From positions 1-21,239 of the forward strand of contig CAZBGI010000058.1 in NCBI GenBank assembly GCA_964491395.1: DNA of 21,239 bases. Reading direction: 5' to 3'. This stretch comes from SKVR01 sp964491395. GTDB taxonomy: Bacteria > Bacteroidota > Bacteroidia > Bacteroidales > UBA7960. Position 1 is the first letter of the stretch. Each line of letters starts with the position of its first letter. A program made the translations under genes and the position numbers. Below are positions 5,623 to 14,870 of this stretch, piece after piece. The notes beneath the pieces are model-generated. The model made no database searches. It was not told the DNA's origin and saw only the letters and a program-made list of their open reading frames with translations.

Positions 5623-8403
5623 TCAGGCTGTGAAGGTTTCTGCCGGGAGTTGTACCATGAAAGTAGTGCCTTCACCTTCTGTGGATTCCACCCCAATGTG
5701 CCCCCGGTGTTTTTCCACGATAATTTTTGCCAGGCTCAGGCCAATTCCTTCCCCTTTTTGCTGACCGGCTCCATTGGCACGGAAGAAAACATCCCAGATT
5801 TTTGGGAGATGCTTTTTGCTGATTCCCATTCCGTTATCGCTGATGGTATACTGTACCGTTGTTTTTTCTTTTTTTCCTTCAATGGAGACGCAAACGGGGG
5901 TGTCAGCTTTCTTGTATTTAAGGGCATTGTCCACCAGGTTGGTGAATAATTGATTGAGGAGGTTTTCATCTCCAAAGCAGTTGGGGAGATTTCCGATATG
6001 GATGGTGGCGTTGGTCTGCTCTATCTGTATCCCCAGATTGAGATAGATGTGACTTACCAGCTTGTTCATGTTGCATTCTGTGATGTCAAGTTTTACCCTT
6101 CCTACCCGTGAGATGGTGAGCAATCCGTTGATTAGATTATTCATCTGATCAACATTGGAGTAGATAAACTCCAGGTTGCGGGGAAGGGCGTGGTTGAGTA
6201 TTTCATGCAGCGAAGAAGGTGATTGGGTATCGCCGGAAGTCATGGGAAGCAATGATTTGATGTGTTCAATCTGTTTTTCAACTTTATGGCTGAATCCCTG
6301 GATGTTTATCAGGGGAGAGCGCAAATCATGGGAAGTAACATAAAGAAAAGTTTCCAACTCCTTGTTTTTGTTTTTAATAACCTCTTCTGCTCTCTTCTGG
6401 TTGTTGATGTCCATGTGTGTTCCAATAATTACCGGGCGTTTTAATTCCGGGTTATCGATAAGTAATTTACCCCTGGATAAAACCCAGAAATCCTGGCCGT
6501 TGGCATCAATTAACCTGAAAGTTCTTTCATAAGTTCCTTCCTGGTTTTCCATGAAAACATGAAGATGTTTCAACGCTTCCTCCCTGTCCTCCGGGTGCAT
6601 CAGTTGCTCCCAAATTGTCATGGCATTATCGGGCGCCTCAAGGTCAAAATCCTTGCTGTCTCGTCCCAACATGGAAAAATAATTAGGACTGCACCACAAA
6701 TTTCCTGTTTCATAGTTGAATTCCCAGGCTCCTGCATTGGAAGCAGCAATAAATGCTTTGTAACGGGCTGCATTCTCCCGGCTTGCTTCTTCGGATTTTG
6801 CCAGGGCTTCTTCGGCATTTATACGCTCAAGGGTATCGGAGATATTGTGGGTTATCAATTGCATGGTGAGCAACTGTCCGGAAGAAAAGTTAACTTTGCT
6901 TTTTACCGCATCGAAACCAAACAAGCCTGTAACCGTACCATTGGTAATGACCGGAAAGCAAACTACTGACTTAATCCCCTGCCTTTTAAATTCTTCCTTT
7001 TCAAGGGTAGCATCTGCCGGCAACAAATCAATATCGGGCAGATAGATGGGTTCGCTTTTTTGTATTTGACGATCCCACCAGGGGAAGTCGGAGAAAGCAA
7101 TTTCTTCATTGATTTCGTAGGAGGGAGGGATGTCATCGGCACACCATTCGTGGGTGAGGCGATAAAACTTTTTGTCTTCCGAATAATGGAAAACATAAGC
7201 CCGGTCCAGGTGAAAAAATTCTCCAGCCTGTTGAAGGGTTCGGGCCAGTTTGCTGTTTATGTTCCCGATGTTGGCACTGACGAACTCTTTGGAAACTGCC
7301 GCAACCAACCTGTGCATCTGGTTTTTGTACTCAATGGCATCCTCCATTCTTTTTCGTTCTTCTATATTGCGACTCACACCAATAACCTCCATATCCCCAT
7401 CCCGCTTGATTTGCATGCGTATGGATATTTCAACCCGGATAAAATGGCCTTCTTTATGAGGTTGTTGTATTTCTGTAATGATGGGTTTTCCGGTCTTTCC
7501 CGGTTGGTTGGCAAAAGCTTGCACCTCGCTGGCAATTAAGCGCTGAAATTTTTGGTAAGATTCCTGATCCATAGAGTCTGAGGGACTTTCGGCCAGGGCT
7601 TTTTCAACTGTCAGCCCTCTTAGCTGTTTTACCGAGGGACTCACGTAAGTGTAGCAGTTATGGGAAATGCTCAATGTCCAGATTACATCAGAGGCATTTT
7701 CAGTGATAAGGCGATATCGTTTTTCGCTGTCAAGCAATGCTTGTGCTGCCTTTTTTTGCTGTGTGATGTCTGATATAAAACCTTCCAGAAACAACAGTTT
7801 ACCCTCTCCTGAAAAAACACCATGTCCTCTTTCCCAAATCCATTTCGTGCTGCTGTCTTTTGTAAGAATCCTGTATTCACGCTCAAAGTGCCCTTTGCTT
7901 TCCAGGGCTTTTTCCCATAACTTTTTTATTTGTTCTTTCTCTTCAGGAAGAATAATCGAGGCAAAACTGATCTGTCTATTGTCTAAAAACGCCTCAGGTT
8001 CATAGCCGGTTACATCTTTACAGCCCTGGCTGATGTACTGCATGGTATATTGCCCATCAAATTGACAACGATAAACAAACCCGGGAAGATTGGAGATGAT
8101 TCCGGTAAGTTGTTGCTCATTTTCCAGGAGTTGTTTTTCAATTTTGCGGCGTATGTAAATGTCGTTTTGCAATTCTTCGCTCAGTTTCAGGAGTTTTTCC
8201 TGTTTTTCAGAAAGACGCCTGTTAAGGCGCCTGAGCTGGTAATTCCACAGCAATCCCAGGGAAAATAAAACAGAGAAAATGGCGGCTACCGTAATAATAA
8301 TTTTGTAGTTGGGAGGAGAGGGAATGAGGTTTTGTCCTATCCCGGTTTGCAAAAAGAGGAAGGGGAGCGTAAAAAGGAAAAGGTAAATTTCTTGTAACCT
8401 CAT
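5623..8403 (-). CDS. Membrane-anchored sensor histidine kinase, PAS-PAS-GAF-PAS-HisKA-HATPase
   Basis: A 926-residue sensor kinase. A hydrophobic N terminus (7-20) and one membrane helix (33-55) are followed by a coiled coil (about 58-100). Then come PAS 1 (95-218), PAS 2 (228-350), GAF (365-530), PAS 3 (545-670), HisKA (682-770) and HATPase_c (808-922). The H-box is SHDLRSP with H692 as predicted phosphoacceptor. The ATP site shows NLVDNALKY (822-830), DNGMGI (856-861) and GEGIGLSLAKI (884-894), so it should be active. There is essentially no periplasmic sensor, so signals are probably cytoplasmic or membrane-borne. The frame runs upstream to a TTG at 8514, but ATG 8403 fits the hydrophobic N terminus. 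There is no receiver domain and no response-regulator gene in the window. It is an orphan kinase between the pump operon and the receptor gene. Confidence 0.9.
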   Translation of the reverse strand: MRLQEIYLFLFTLPFLFLQTGIGQNLIPSPPNYKIIITVAAIFSVLFSLGLLWNYQLRRLNRRLSEKQEKLLKLSEELQNDIYIRRKIEKQLLENEQQLTGIISNLPGFVYRCQFDGQYTMQYISQGCKDVTGYEPEAFLDNRQISFASIILPEEKEQIKKLWEKALESKGHFEREYRILTKDSSTKWIWERGHGVFSGEGKLLFLEGFISDITQQKKAAQALLDSEKRYRLITENASDVIWTLSISHNCYTYVSPSVKQLRGLTVEKALAESPSDSMDQESYQKFQRLIASEVQAFANQPGKTGKPIITEIQQPHKEGHFIRVEISIRMQIKRDGDMEVIGVSRNIEERKRMEDAIEYKNQMHRLVAAVSKEFVSANIGNINSKLARTLQQAGEFFHLDRAYVFHYSEDKKFYRLTHEWCADDIPPSYEINEEIAFSDFPWWDRQIQKSEPIYLPDIDLLPADATLEKEEFKRQGIKSVVCFPVITNGTVTGLFGFDAVKSKVNFSSGQLLTMQLITHNISDTLERINAEEALAKSEEASRENAARYKAFIAASNAGAWEFNYETGNLWCSPNYFSMLGRDSKDFDLEAPDNAMTIWEQLMHPEDREEALKHLHVFMENQEGTYERTFRLIDANGQDFWVLSRGKLLIDNPELKRPVIIGTHMDINNQKRAEEVIKNKNKELETFLYVTSHDLRSPLINIQGFSHKVEKQIEHIKSLLPMTSGDTQSPSSLHEILNHALPRNLEFIYSNVDQMNNLINGLLTISRVGRVKLDITECNMNKLVSHIYLNLGIQIEQTNATIHIGNLPNCFGDENLLNQLFTNLVDNALKYKKADTPVCVSIEGKKEKTTVQYTISDNGMGISKKHLPKIWDVFFRANGAGQQKGEGIGLSLAKIIVEKHRGHIGVESTEGEGTTFMVQLPAETFTA

Positions 8404-8612
8404 GTCAGACTTAATTTGTAAATCTTCAGGGGTATCAACCATTCGGGGCACTGAGGAAACGAGCCGGGCGTTCTGCTGATGATGGCAACTGGCTGCTTCC
8501 GATGGTATCAACAAACATGGGTAAAACTAAGGAAAAAGGAGTTTCACTCTTTCCGTGTTTTACCCAATGTTGCCAAACGTTGCTGTTCCGGTGTTCTTGA
8601 GCTTGTTGTTCG

Positions 8613-11600
8613 TTATTTGTCTGAGGTTGCAAATACTTCTTCTTCGCTCTTCATCCAGATTCTTACTTTTCTTTTGGTAGCCAGTATTATCTGGTACATG
8701 GCCGGCACAATCACCAGGGTGAGGAAAGTAGCCACAGTAAGACCGAAAATCACTGTCCACGACATGGGACCCCAGAATCGTGCGTTGTCGCCTCCGAAAT
8801 AAATCTGGGGATCCAGATCTGTCATTAGTGTTACGAAGTTGATGTTGAGCCCCACTGCCAGCGGTATCAATCCCAGCACGGTAGTAATTGCCGTAAGTAT
8901 TACCGGGCGGAAACGGGTTTCGCCAGCCTCCTGGATGCAGGCAAGAGAATTTTCCGGATCCAGGTATTTGTCATCAGGAATATCCATTTCTGCCTTCTTC
9001 TGATCGTGCAGGTAATCGGTATAGTCCAGCAATACAATGGCATTGTTTACCACTACCCCGGCAAGGCTGATGATGCCCACCATGGTCATGATGATGATAA
9101 AGTCCATATTGAATAATGCCAGACCGAAGAAGGCTCCTGCGGTGCTGAATATTACACTGCCGATAATAATAAAAGGCTTATAGATAGAATTGAACTGAGA
9201 TACCAGGATGATTCCAATCAGGGATACTGCAATCAGCAGCGCCGTAATAAGAAACTCCATTGACTCCTGCTGTTCCTGCTGTTCGCCGGTAAATTCATAG
9301 CTATAGCCATCAGGTATATCATAGCCTTCGAGAAGTTCCCTGAGTTCTTCATTGATGCGGTTGGCGTTATAGCCGGGCAGGACATTGGATGTAAGAGTAA
9401 TCACCCGGTTGAGGTCTATTCGGTTGACAGACCCGTAAGTTTTGCTGTACTCAACATGGGCTACGGCTGAAACAGGAACCTGCTTAATCTGCCCTGTGCT
9501 TTGACTGCGGAAGGTAATCCGCTGATTCATCAGGCTGGCCAGGTTGTTGCGAAAATCCTCCTTCAGCCTGACCTGGATGGGGAATTCTTCTTCTCCGATT
9601 TTAAAATCCGACACTTCAAGGCCGAAAAGTGCTGTACGGATGGTATTGGCAATGCTGTAGGTAGAGAGGCCGAACCTGCGGGCATTATCGCGATCTATGC
9701 GTACGATGATCTCGGGTTTGTCCACGTCCAGGTCCATGCTTAGACCCTCAATGCCTTCTATGCCTGATGATTCAATTTTTTGCTGTACTTCTTCAGTGAT
9801 GGCGATAAGACGTTCAAATTCACGCCCTGATATTTCCAGGTTGATGGGTGCCCCTGTTGGAGGGCCTGCCTGATTTTTGCTGATATTGAACTCCACCCCG
9901 GGATAGGCATTGATAAGTTCCTCACTGATTTCGGCCATGATATCATTGGTGTTGAGACCATTTCGATCTTCAAATTTCACAAAGGTCACGGTGATGCGAC
10001 CGCGGTTGGGCGTGTCCCCGGCAGCCATTTCCATCTCTCCAATAGCGCCGCGTCCCACGGTGGTAAGGACTGACTTCACAATATGTCGCCAGGGCTCTAT
10101 GATTTCCTCCACATGGTTTTCTATTTCGCGAACCTGCCTGTCGGTCTCCACGATGTCAGTGCCAATGGGAAGTTCAGCAATGATATTGATATACTGGGGC
10201 TCGTTATCAGGGAAGAACAGTACATTGGGATTTCGCACCGCAAAAAAACTTACAGACAAGATGAGGAATACCACTGTACCCGCCACAAAAAAGTAAGGTC
10301 TCTTGCCGCGCAGGGCAAACCGCAGGGTGCGGGCATAAAGCTTTTCATTGAAGGGCAATACTTTCTCCTGGAAAAAGCGTCCCAGGTTGCGGAAAACAAA
10401 AAAGCCCAGTGCCAGCAAAATTCCTATCAGTAAAAAGATGTTGCCCCAAAGGGTAATCCCTGCCAGGTGAAATAACAGTCCTGCAACGATGAGCGCACCG
10501 GTTATCATCAGGCGGTTGCGCAAGCCTTTTTTGCTGAATTTTTTGCTCTGGGCGTGCACCTCATCTTTGCTGATGTTGCGAAAAAACGTTTCAGAAAATA
10601 CAGGAATGATAACAAGGGCCACAAAAAGGGAAGAGGTCAGCACGATGATGAGCGTAAGGGGCATATATTTCATGAACTCGCCAACAATGCCACTCCAGAA
10701 AGCCAGAGGGAGAAAGGCAGAGAGAGTGGTAGCCGTGGAGGTGATGATGGGCCAGGCAATTTCTCCGATGGCCCGTTTGGCCGCCTCAAACACCGTATAT
10801 CCCCGTTCTACGTATCTGTAAATATTGTCCACCGCCACAATGGCATTGTCCACCAGTAATCCCAGGGCAAGAATCAAAGAGAACAACACAATCATGTTGA
10901 TTTGTATATCGGCAATGCCAAAAACAACAAAAGAAATGAGCATTGACATGGGAATGGCAATCCCTACAAAGAGAGCATTTTTAAGTCCGAGGAAGAAATA
11001 TAGTACCAGGATAACCAGGATTACTGCCATGATGACACTGTTTTCCAGGTTGGTAAGCTGATTGCGGATATCTTCCGACTGGTCATTGGTAATGGTAATG
11101 TTGAGTTCTTCGGGAATATTGCCGGAGGTTTTGGCCTCATCAATCATGTCGAAAATTTTGCTGGTAGCAGACAAGAGATTCTCACCCGATTTCTTTACCA
11201 CCTGCAGGGTAACCACCGGCTGGTCATCAAGCCTGGAAAAACTGGCCGGATAGGCATAGGTATCTTCTACCGAAGCCACATCGCGCAGATAAACAATATG
11301 GCCTCCTTCCTGCTTGATGATGATGTCTTCCAGTTGTCTGACATCGCTGAATTCTCCGTCTGTACGAATGGCCCAGCGTGTATCGTCTTCAAATAACAAA
11401 GAACCACCCGAAATAGATACGTTTTCCTGCAGAATGGCATTTTCAATATCCTGGAAACTAAGATCAACGGCGTCCAGCAACAAGGGATTCACATTGATTT
11501 GAATCTCCCGTTCATCCACCCCGGTAATATCTACTTTTGATATTTCAGTGACGGATTCAAATTCTTCTTCCAGAAAATCGGCATATCGCTTTAATTCGTT

Positions 11601-12107
11601 GATGGTATAATCGCCGGAAAGGTTGACATTGACAATAGGAAACTCAGAAAAATCGATATCAAGAACCATGGGGTCTGCAGGAAGATCTCCCGGCAGGTCT
11701 CCCTTGACGCGATCCACGGCATCTTTTACATCCTGCAGAGCTACCTTAATGTCAACATCGGTCTGAAACTCCACGAAAATGTTTGAGTTGTCCTGGGTGG
11801 AAGTGGATGAAAGCTCTTTAATATCGGAAACGGTGTTGATTTCATTTTCCAGGGGTCGGGTTATCAGGTTTTCAATGTCGATGGGTGGGTTGCCCGGATA
11901 AATGGTCTGCACCATAATCGTAGGGATAACCACATCAGGAAATAACTCCTTGGGCAAAGAGCGGTAGGAGAAAATCCCAAACAAGGCCAGTAAAAAAGTG
12001 AGCAGGAATATGGTATTCTTGTTTTTCAGCGCGGCAGTGGTAAGTTTAAACTCCCGGATGATATTTTTTTTAGGCGTACGGTCTTTTTGCATGGTATGGT
12101 CGCTCAT
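8613..12107 (-). CDS. RND efflux permease (AcrB/HAE superfamily)
   Basis: A 1164-residue inner-membrane pump subunit that would drive substrate export with the proton gradient, together with the two genes before it. Visible features are TM1 (31-48), the first periplasmic porter/docking region (about 50-350), TM2-TM6 (about 358-505), TM7 (about 604-622), the second porter region (about 625-945) and TM8-TM12 (about 951-1140). TM4 reads LGLLVDNAIV, keeping one acidic residue (D420) where AcrB has two. TM10 reads GVVVNNAIV, with Asn-1021 where AcrB has Lys-940. Two extra hydrophobic stretches (533-551, 553-573) lie between TM6 and TM7, and a periplasmic insert (about 1089-1113) precedes TM12. At 1164 residues it is longer than AcrB (1049). 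The start is ATG 12107; an in-frame ATG five codons on (12092) is possible. It follows the adaptor gene by 58 bases. The substrate is not predictable. Confidence 0.93.
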   Translation of the reverse strand: MSDHTMQKDRTPKKNIIREFKLTTAALKNKNTIFLLTFLLALFGIFSYRSLPKELFPDVVIPTIMVQTIYPGNPPIDIENLITRPLENEINTVSDIKELSSTSTQDNSNIFVEFQTDVDIKVALQDVKDAVDRVKGDLPGDLPADPMVLDIDFSEFPIVNVNLSGDYTINELKRYADFLEEEFESVTEISKVDITGVDEREIQINVNPLLLDAVDLSFQDIENAILQENVSISGGSLLFEDDTRWAIRTDGEFSDVRQLEDIIIKQEGGHIVYLRDVASVEDTYAYPASFSRLDDQPVVTLQVVKKSGENLLSATSKIFDMIDEAKTSGNIPEELNITITNDQSEDIRNQLTNLENSVIMAVILVILVLYFFLGLKNALFVGIAIPMSMLISFVVFGIADIQINMIVLFSLILALGLLVDNAIVAVDNIYRYVERGYTVFEAAKRAIGEIAWPIITSTATTLSAFLPLAFWSGIVGEFMKYMPLTLIIVLTSSLFVALVIIPVFSETFFRNISKDEVHAQSKKFSKKGLRNRLMITGALIVAGLLFHLAGITLWGNIFLLIGILLALGFFVFRNLGRFFQEKVLPFNEKLYARTLRFALRGKRPYFFVAGTVVFLILSVSFFAVRNPNVLFFPDNEPQYINIIAELPIGTDIVETDRQVREIENHVEEIIEPWRHIVKSVLTTVGRGAIGEMEMAAGDTPNRGRITVTFVKFEDRNGLNTNDIMAEISEELINAYPGVEFNISKNQAGPPTGAPINLEISGREFERLIAITEEVQQKIESSGIEGIEGLSMDLDVDKPEIIVRIDRDNARRFGLSTYSIANTIRTALFGLEVSDFKIGEEEFPIQVRLKEDFRNNLASLMNQRITFRSQSTGQIKQVPVSAVAHVEYSKTYGSVNRIDLNRVITLTSNVLPGYNANRINEELRELLEGYDIPDGYSYEFTGEQQEQQESMEFLITALLIAVSLIGIILVSQFNSIYKPFIIIGSVIFSTAGAFFGLALFNMDFIIIMTMVGIISLAGVVVNNAIVLLDYTDYLHDQKKAEMDIPDDKYLDPENSLACIQEAGETRFRPVILTAITTVLGLIPLAVGLNINFVTLMTDLDPQIYFGGDNARFWGPMSWTVIFGLTVATFLTLVIVPAMYQIILATKRKVRIWMKSEEEVFATSDK

Positions 12108-12165
12108 GACAAATATTTTTTAGAGGGTTAGCTGTGGAAATTGTTAAAGGAGGCTTGAAGAATGT

Positions 12166-13392
12166 TTATTCATTGTTGGCCAGGTTTTTTTCCTCTGAAA
12201 TTCGAATCAACGTGCCATCGCTTACCTTGTTATGGCCCTGATTGATAATCCTGTCACCCGGTTCCAGACCTGAATCAATCATGGTTTTTCCTTCACCCGA
12301 GCGTCCCCTTTCAATATATTCTTTGCTGGCAATCAGATTGCCCTCGTCGTTTTCGGTGGCAATATAAACGAAGTATCCCTGTACATCCTGTTTGATGTAA
12401 ATGGAAGGAATGACCAGTGCTTCTTCAGTCGAAAAGGTACGGATGCCCATGTTGGCCATCATGTTGGGTTTGAACCGGTTATTGGGGTTGTTGATGCGCA
12501 GTTGAAGCCTGAAGGTGCGATTTTCAGGATTGATGACATTGCCCAGGCGGTGGATGGGAACCCTTTCTTCGTATTCAGGAAAAGCATCGAACCTGAGGAT
12601 TACCCGATCATCAGGCTCGATGACGGGCAAAAAAGTTTCTGATACATCGGCATTGATGTAGAGTTGATTCAGGTTGACAAGCTGCATTACCCTGCTTCCT
12701 GGCATGGCCAGCTCTCCTTCTTTTGCAAATATTTCATCAACAATTCCATTGAAGGGTGCCCGCAATACAGCCATTTCTTTTTGGGATTCAAGGCTCTTGA
12801 GCCGGGACTGCAGGCTTTCATAATTGTTTTTGGCTTCCAGGTATTGTATCTCGCTGCCAATTTCTTGTTCCCACAACGATTTTTGCCTGTTGTAAACTGT
12901 TTCTGCCAGCTGAAGAGAGGTTTTTACTTCGGCAATATTGTTCTCTATTACTGATACATTCAGTCTTACCAGCACCTGACCTTCTTGAACATGTTGTCCC
13001 TTATCTACAACTATCTTATTTATCTGACCATTGGTCTCGGGGCTTATCATGGCTTCTTGTACTGCTTCCACCTGTCCGTTGATTCTCACATAATGGTCAA
13101 AAGGCTCCTGCTCCAGTTCTGTGAGGGTAACGGGTGTGCGCACCCTGTTTTGGGTGGTTTCACCCAGGGCTTCCAGGTCCCGTTCCAATTCGGAAACTTT
13201 CTGATTGAGTTCAACGATCTGTTCATTATACCCTGATATTTTTTCTCTGATTACATCCGCGTCATCTTTTTCTTCTTCCTGGCAGGAGGCTACCCCCAGG
13301 GAAAGAATAATGGCCGTAAAAATGACAGTAGCTTTTTGGAATATCGTGCGGGATGCGTACTTCTGCATGGTGGCGGTGGTAATAAGTTTCAT
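12166..13392 (-). CDS. RND pump periplasmic adaptor (membrane fusion) lipoprotein
   Basis: A 408-residue periplasmic adaptor of the HlyD/AcrA family linking the RND permease to the TolC-like channel. It has a lipoprotein signal ending in LGVASC (lipobox, Cys-37), so it is probably anchored by a lipid. A predicted coiled coil follows (about 41-81; repeated E/K/L heptads). Next come a lipoyl half-domain (QVEAVQEAMISPETNGQINK), an alpha-hairpin rich in Q/E/L (about 140-200), the second lipoyl half (VLRAPFNGIVDEI), a beta-barrel (about 210-285) and the membrane-proximal domain. I use the ATG at 13392. An ATG at 13425, 5 bases after the upstream stop, and one at 13368 are alternatives; all keep the lipobox. 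It lies between the outer-membrane factor and the permease on one strand, the usual tripartite arrangement. Confidence 0.9.
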   Translation of the reverse strand: MKLITTATMQKYASRTIFQKATVIFTAIILSLGVASCQEEEKDDADVIREKISGYNEQIVELNQKVSELERDLEALGETTQNRVRTPVTLTELEQEPFDHYVRINGQVEAVQEAMISPETNGQINKIVVDKGQHVQEGQVLVRLNVSVIENNIAEVKTSLQLAETVYNRQKSLWEQEIGSEIQYLEAKNNYESLQSRLKSLESQKEMAVLRAPFNGIVDEIFAKEGELAMPGSRVMQLVNLNQLYINADVSETFLPVIEPDDRVILRFDAFPEYEERVPIHRLGNVINPENRTFRLQLRINNPNNRFKPNMMANMGIRTFSTEEALVIPSIYIKQDVQGYFVYIATENDEGNLIASKEYIERGRSGEGKTMIDSGLEPGDRIINQGHNKVSDGTLIRISEEKNLANNE

Positions 13393-13430
13393 GGTCTGTA
13401 AGTATTTGTTAGGTTGTATATGCATGTGAA

Positions 13431-14792
13431 TTATAATTTTCCCAGGGCTTTGCGGAGTTTGTTGTCGGCATTGAGCACTTCAAACATGGCATTGATAAAG
13501 CCAGCCTGGGTGGTTAACAGCTGTTCACTGGCCTGGGTAAGTTCAAGACTTGATGCCAGACCTTCGCGATGCATGATGCGGGTTCGTTCCAGGATTCGGT
13601 TGGCCAGCTCAAGATTGTCCTTTTCTGCATTGTATTGCTCCATAGCCGTTTGTAACTGATCGCGCGCTTCCTGTTGTTGCAGCAGAAGCGATTGCTCTAC
13701 ACTGCGGGTATTGGTTTTTGCTTTCTCCAGTTCCAGTTTGGCTTGCTGCACTTTGGAATGGCGCAAACCACTGGAGAAGATAGGGATATTAATATTCAGA
13801 CCCAGGATGGAGGTAGGAAACCAGTCTTTTCCCCCCTGAAAAAAATTGAACTCGTTGCGGTAAGCATTCTCCTGTCGGGTATAAAAGGCAGAAAGGGTGG
13901 GAAGATAAAAACTCCTTTCACGACGAAGCGACATGAGTTGCATCTGTTCCTGCGATTCCATAATACGATACTCTATATGCTCCTGTGGATTGAAGTCCTG
14001 CTCTGCAAAAGTTTCGGCAGAAATCTCTGCAAACAGCTCTCCGATTGTTTCCGTAAGAATCAGCTCTCTGTCAACAGCAATGCCAATCTGAAATTTAAGC
14101 AGATCGAGGGTCATTTTCTCTTGTCGCTTCATGCCAGAAATGTTGTTTTTCAGGTTGGCAACAGCAAGTTTCAGTTGATCTACATCAATGGCATCAGAAA
14201 AGCCTTGTTCAAAAAGCTTTTGGGTTTCGTACAGGGTCTTTTCCAGGTTGACAAGGTTCGCACTCATAAGCTCCAGGTTTTGCGAGGTAGACAGGGTGAG
14301 GAAATAGGATTCCATCACGCTGCTTTTTACCTCTGTCTCGGAACGTTGAAAAGTCTGCAGTGAAAGTTCCCTGAAAATGCGGGCTGCCCGCAAACCAATG
14401 ATATAACTGCCATCAAAAATCAACTGCTCTACCGACAAGGTAGCCGTGAGATTTTGTTCGGTACCAAACTGAATCTCGGCAAATTCTCCCGGCTCGCCTC
14501 CGAAAAATTCTGCCGGAACCAGGTTGGTCGGGATGTCGGTATAATACTGATAACCAACCGTGCCACTTACCTGTGGCAGCCCACTGGCAGTAATTTCCCA
14601 AACCTGACGGTCAGCGATACCTGCATCAGATTTGGCGTTGTTCAGTTCGTAATTGTGCTCCAGCGCATATTCGATGGCTTCTTCCAGGCTTAGTCGCAAA
14701 GGTTCCTGGGCAATGGTTCTTTCAGGTGCCAGCGCAAGGGCAAGCAAGGCCGGAACCATGGTGAAAAAAAGTAGTTTTCTGGAAAATTGCAT
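13431..14792 (-). CDS. TolC-like outer-membrane efflux protein
   Basis: A 453-residue outer-membrane factor (OEP, PF02321 type) forming the exit duct of the pump. It has a Sec signal peptide (1-29, cleavage near TIAQ/EP), then the typical opening LRLSLEEAIEYALEHNYEL (32-50). Two helical-hairpin repeats follow, rich in Q, E, L and A, with the second repeat opening near LGLNINIPIFSSGLRHSKVQ and the long coiled segment SLLLQQQEARDQLQTAMEQY. The frame extends to an ATG at 14843, but the internal ATG at 14792 gives a proper signal peptide. A perfect -7 promoter element lies between the two ATGs, which also supports the shorter form. The adaptor gene starts 38 bases after the stop. Function follows from family and operon context; channel specificity is unknown. 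Confidence 0.92.
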   Translation of the reverse strand: MQFSRKLLFFTMVPALLALALAPERTIAQEPLRLSLEEAIEYALEHNYELNNAKSDAGIADRQVWEITASGLPQVSGTVGYQYYTDIPTNLVPAEFFGGEPGEFAEIQFGTEQNLTATLSVEQLIFDGSYIIGLRAARIFRELSLQTFQRSETEVKSSVMESYFLTLSTSQNLELMSANLVNLEKTLYETQKLFEQGFSDAIDVDQLKLAVANLKNNISGMKRQEKMTLDLLKFQIGIAVDRELILTETIGELFAEISAETFAEQDFNPQEHIEYRIMESQEQMQLMSLRRERSFYLPTLSAFYTRQENAYRNEFNFFQGGKDWFPTSILGLNINIPIFSSGLRHSKVQQAKLELEKAKTNTRSVEQSLLLQQQEARDQLQTAMEQYNAEKDNLELANRILERTRIMHREGLASSLELTQASEQLLTTQAGFINAMFEVLNADNKLRKALGKL

Positions 14793-14823
14793 GGTCAGTT
14801 TTTTGGGGGTTAAAGATTTTGCG

Positions 14824-14831
14824 CAAAAATA
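14824..14831 (-). promoter_or_regulatory. Candidate -7 promoter element for the efflux genes
   Basis: On the minus strand TATTTTTG (14831 down to 14824) matches TAnnTTTG exactly. It would start transcription about 25 bases before the ATG at 14792. No TTG is seen at the -33 position, so the promoter would be weak or need an activator. If real, the pump genes can be transcribed separately from tetR. Confidence 0.35.
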
Positions 14832-14870
14832 AAGTTGAGTCATCTTCTTGTAAATTATTTTTCGGCCAAT

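Noticed and set aside
7060..7539. 159-codon open frame on the plus strand
   Set aside because: It is antisense to the GAF/PAS part of the histidine kinase, with no motif of its own.
2270..8403. Kinase, receptor and VTT protein as a polysaccharide utilisation locus
   Set aside because: There is no SusD homologue, glycoside hydrolase or hybrid two-component regulator, and the receptor is of the PF14905 type rather than SusC.
8404..8514. N-terminal extension of the histidine kinase to a TTG codon
   Set aside because: The extension is not conserved-looking and would bury the hydrophobic N terminus that follows the ATG at 8403.
8404..8612. Possible promoter or terminator between the RND permease and the kinase
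   Set aside because: Only a 7-of-8 -7 match (TAGTTTTA, minus strand, near 8530) without a -33 element, and no hairpin with a U-tract, so no feature was called.
12108..12165. Possible internal promoter between adaptor and permease genes
   Set aside because: The 58-base gap contains no TAnnTTTG match; simple co-transcription explains the layout.
13674..14363. 229-codon open frame on the plus strand
   Set aside because: It lies entirely antisense to the tolC-like gene, which has a clear signal peptide and family pattern; its translation shows no domain.
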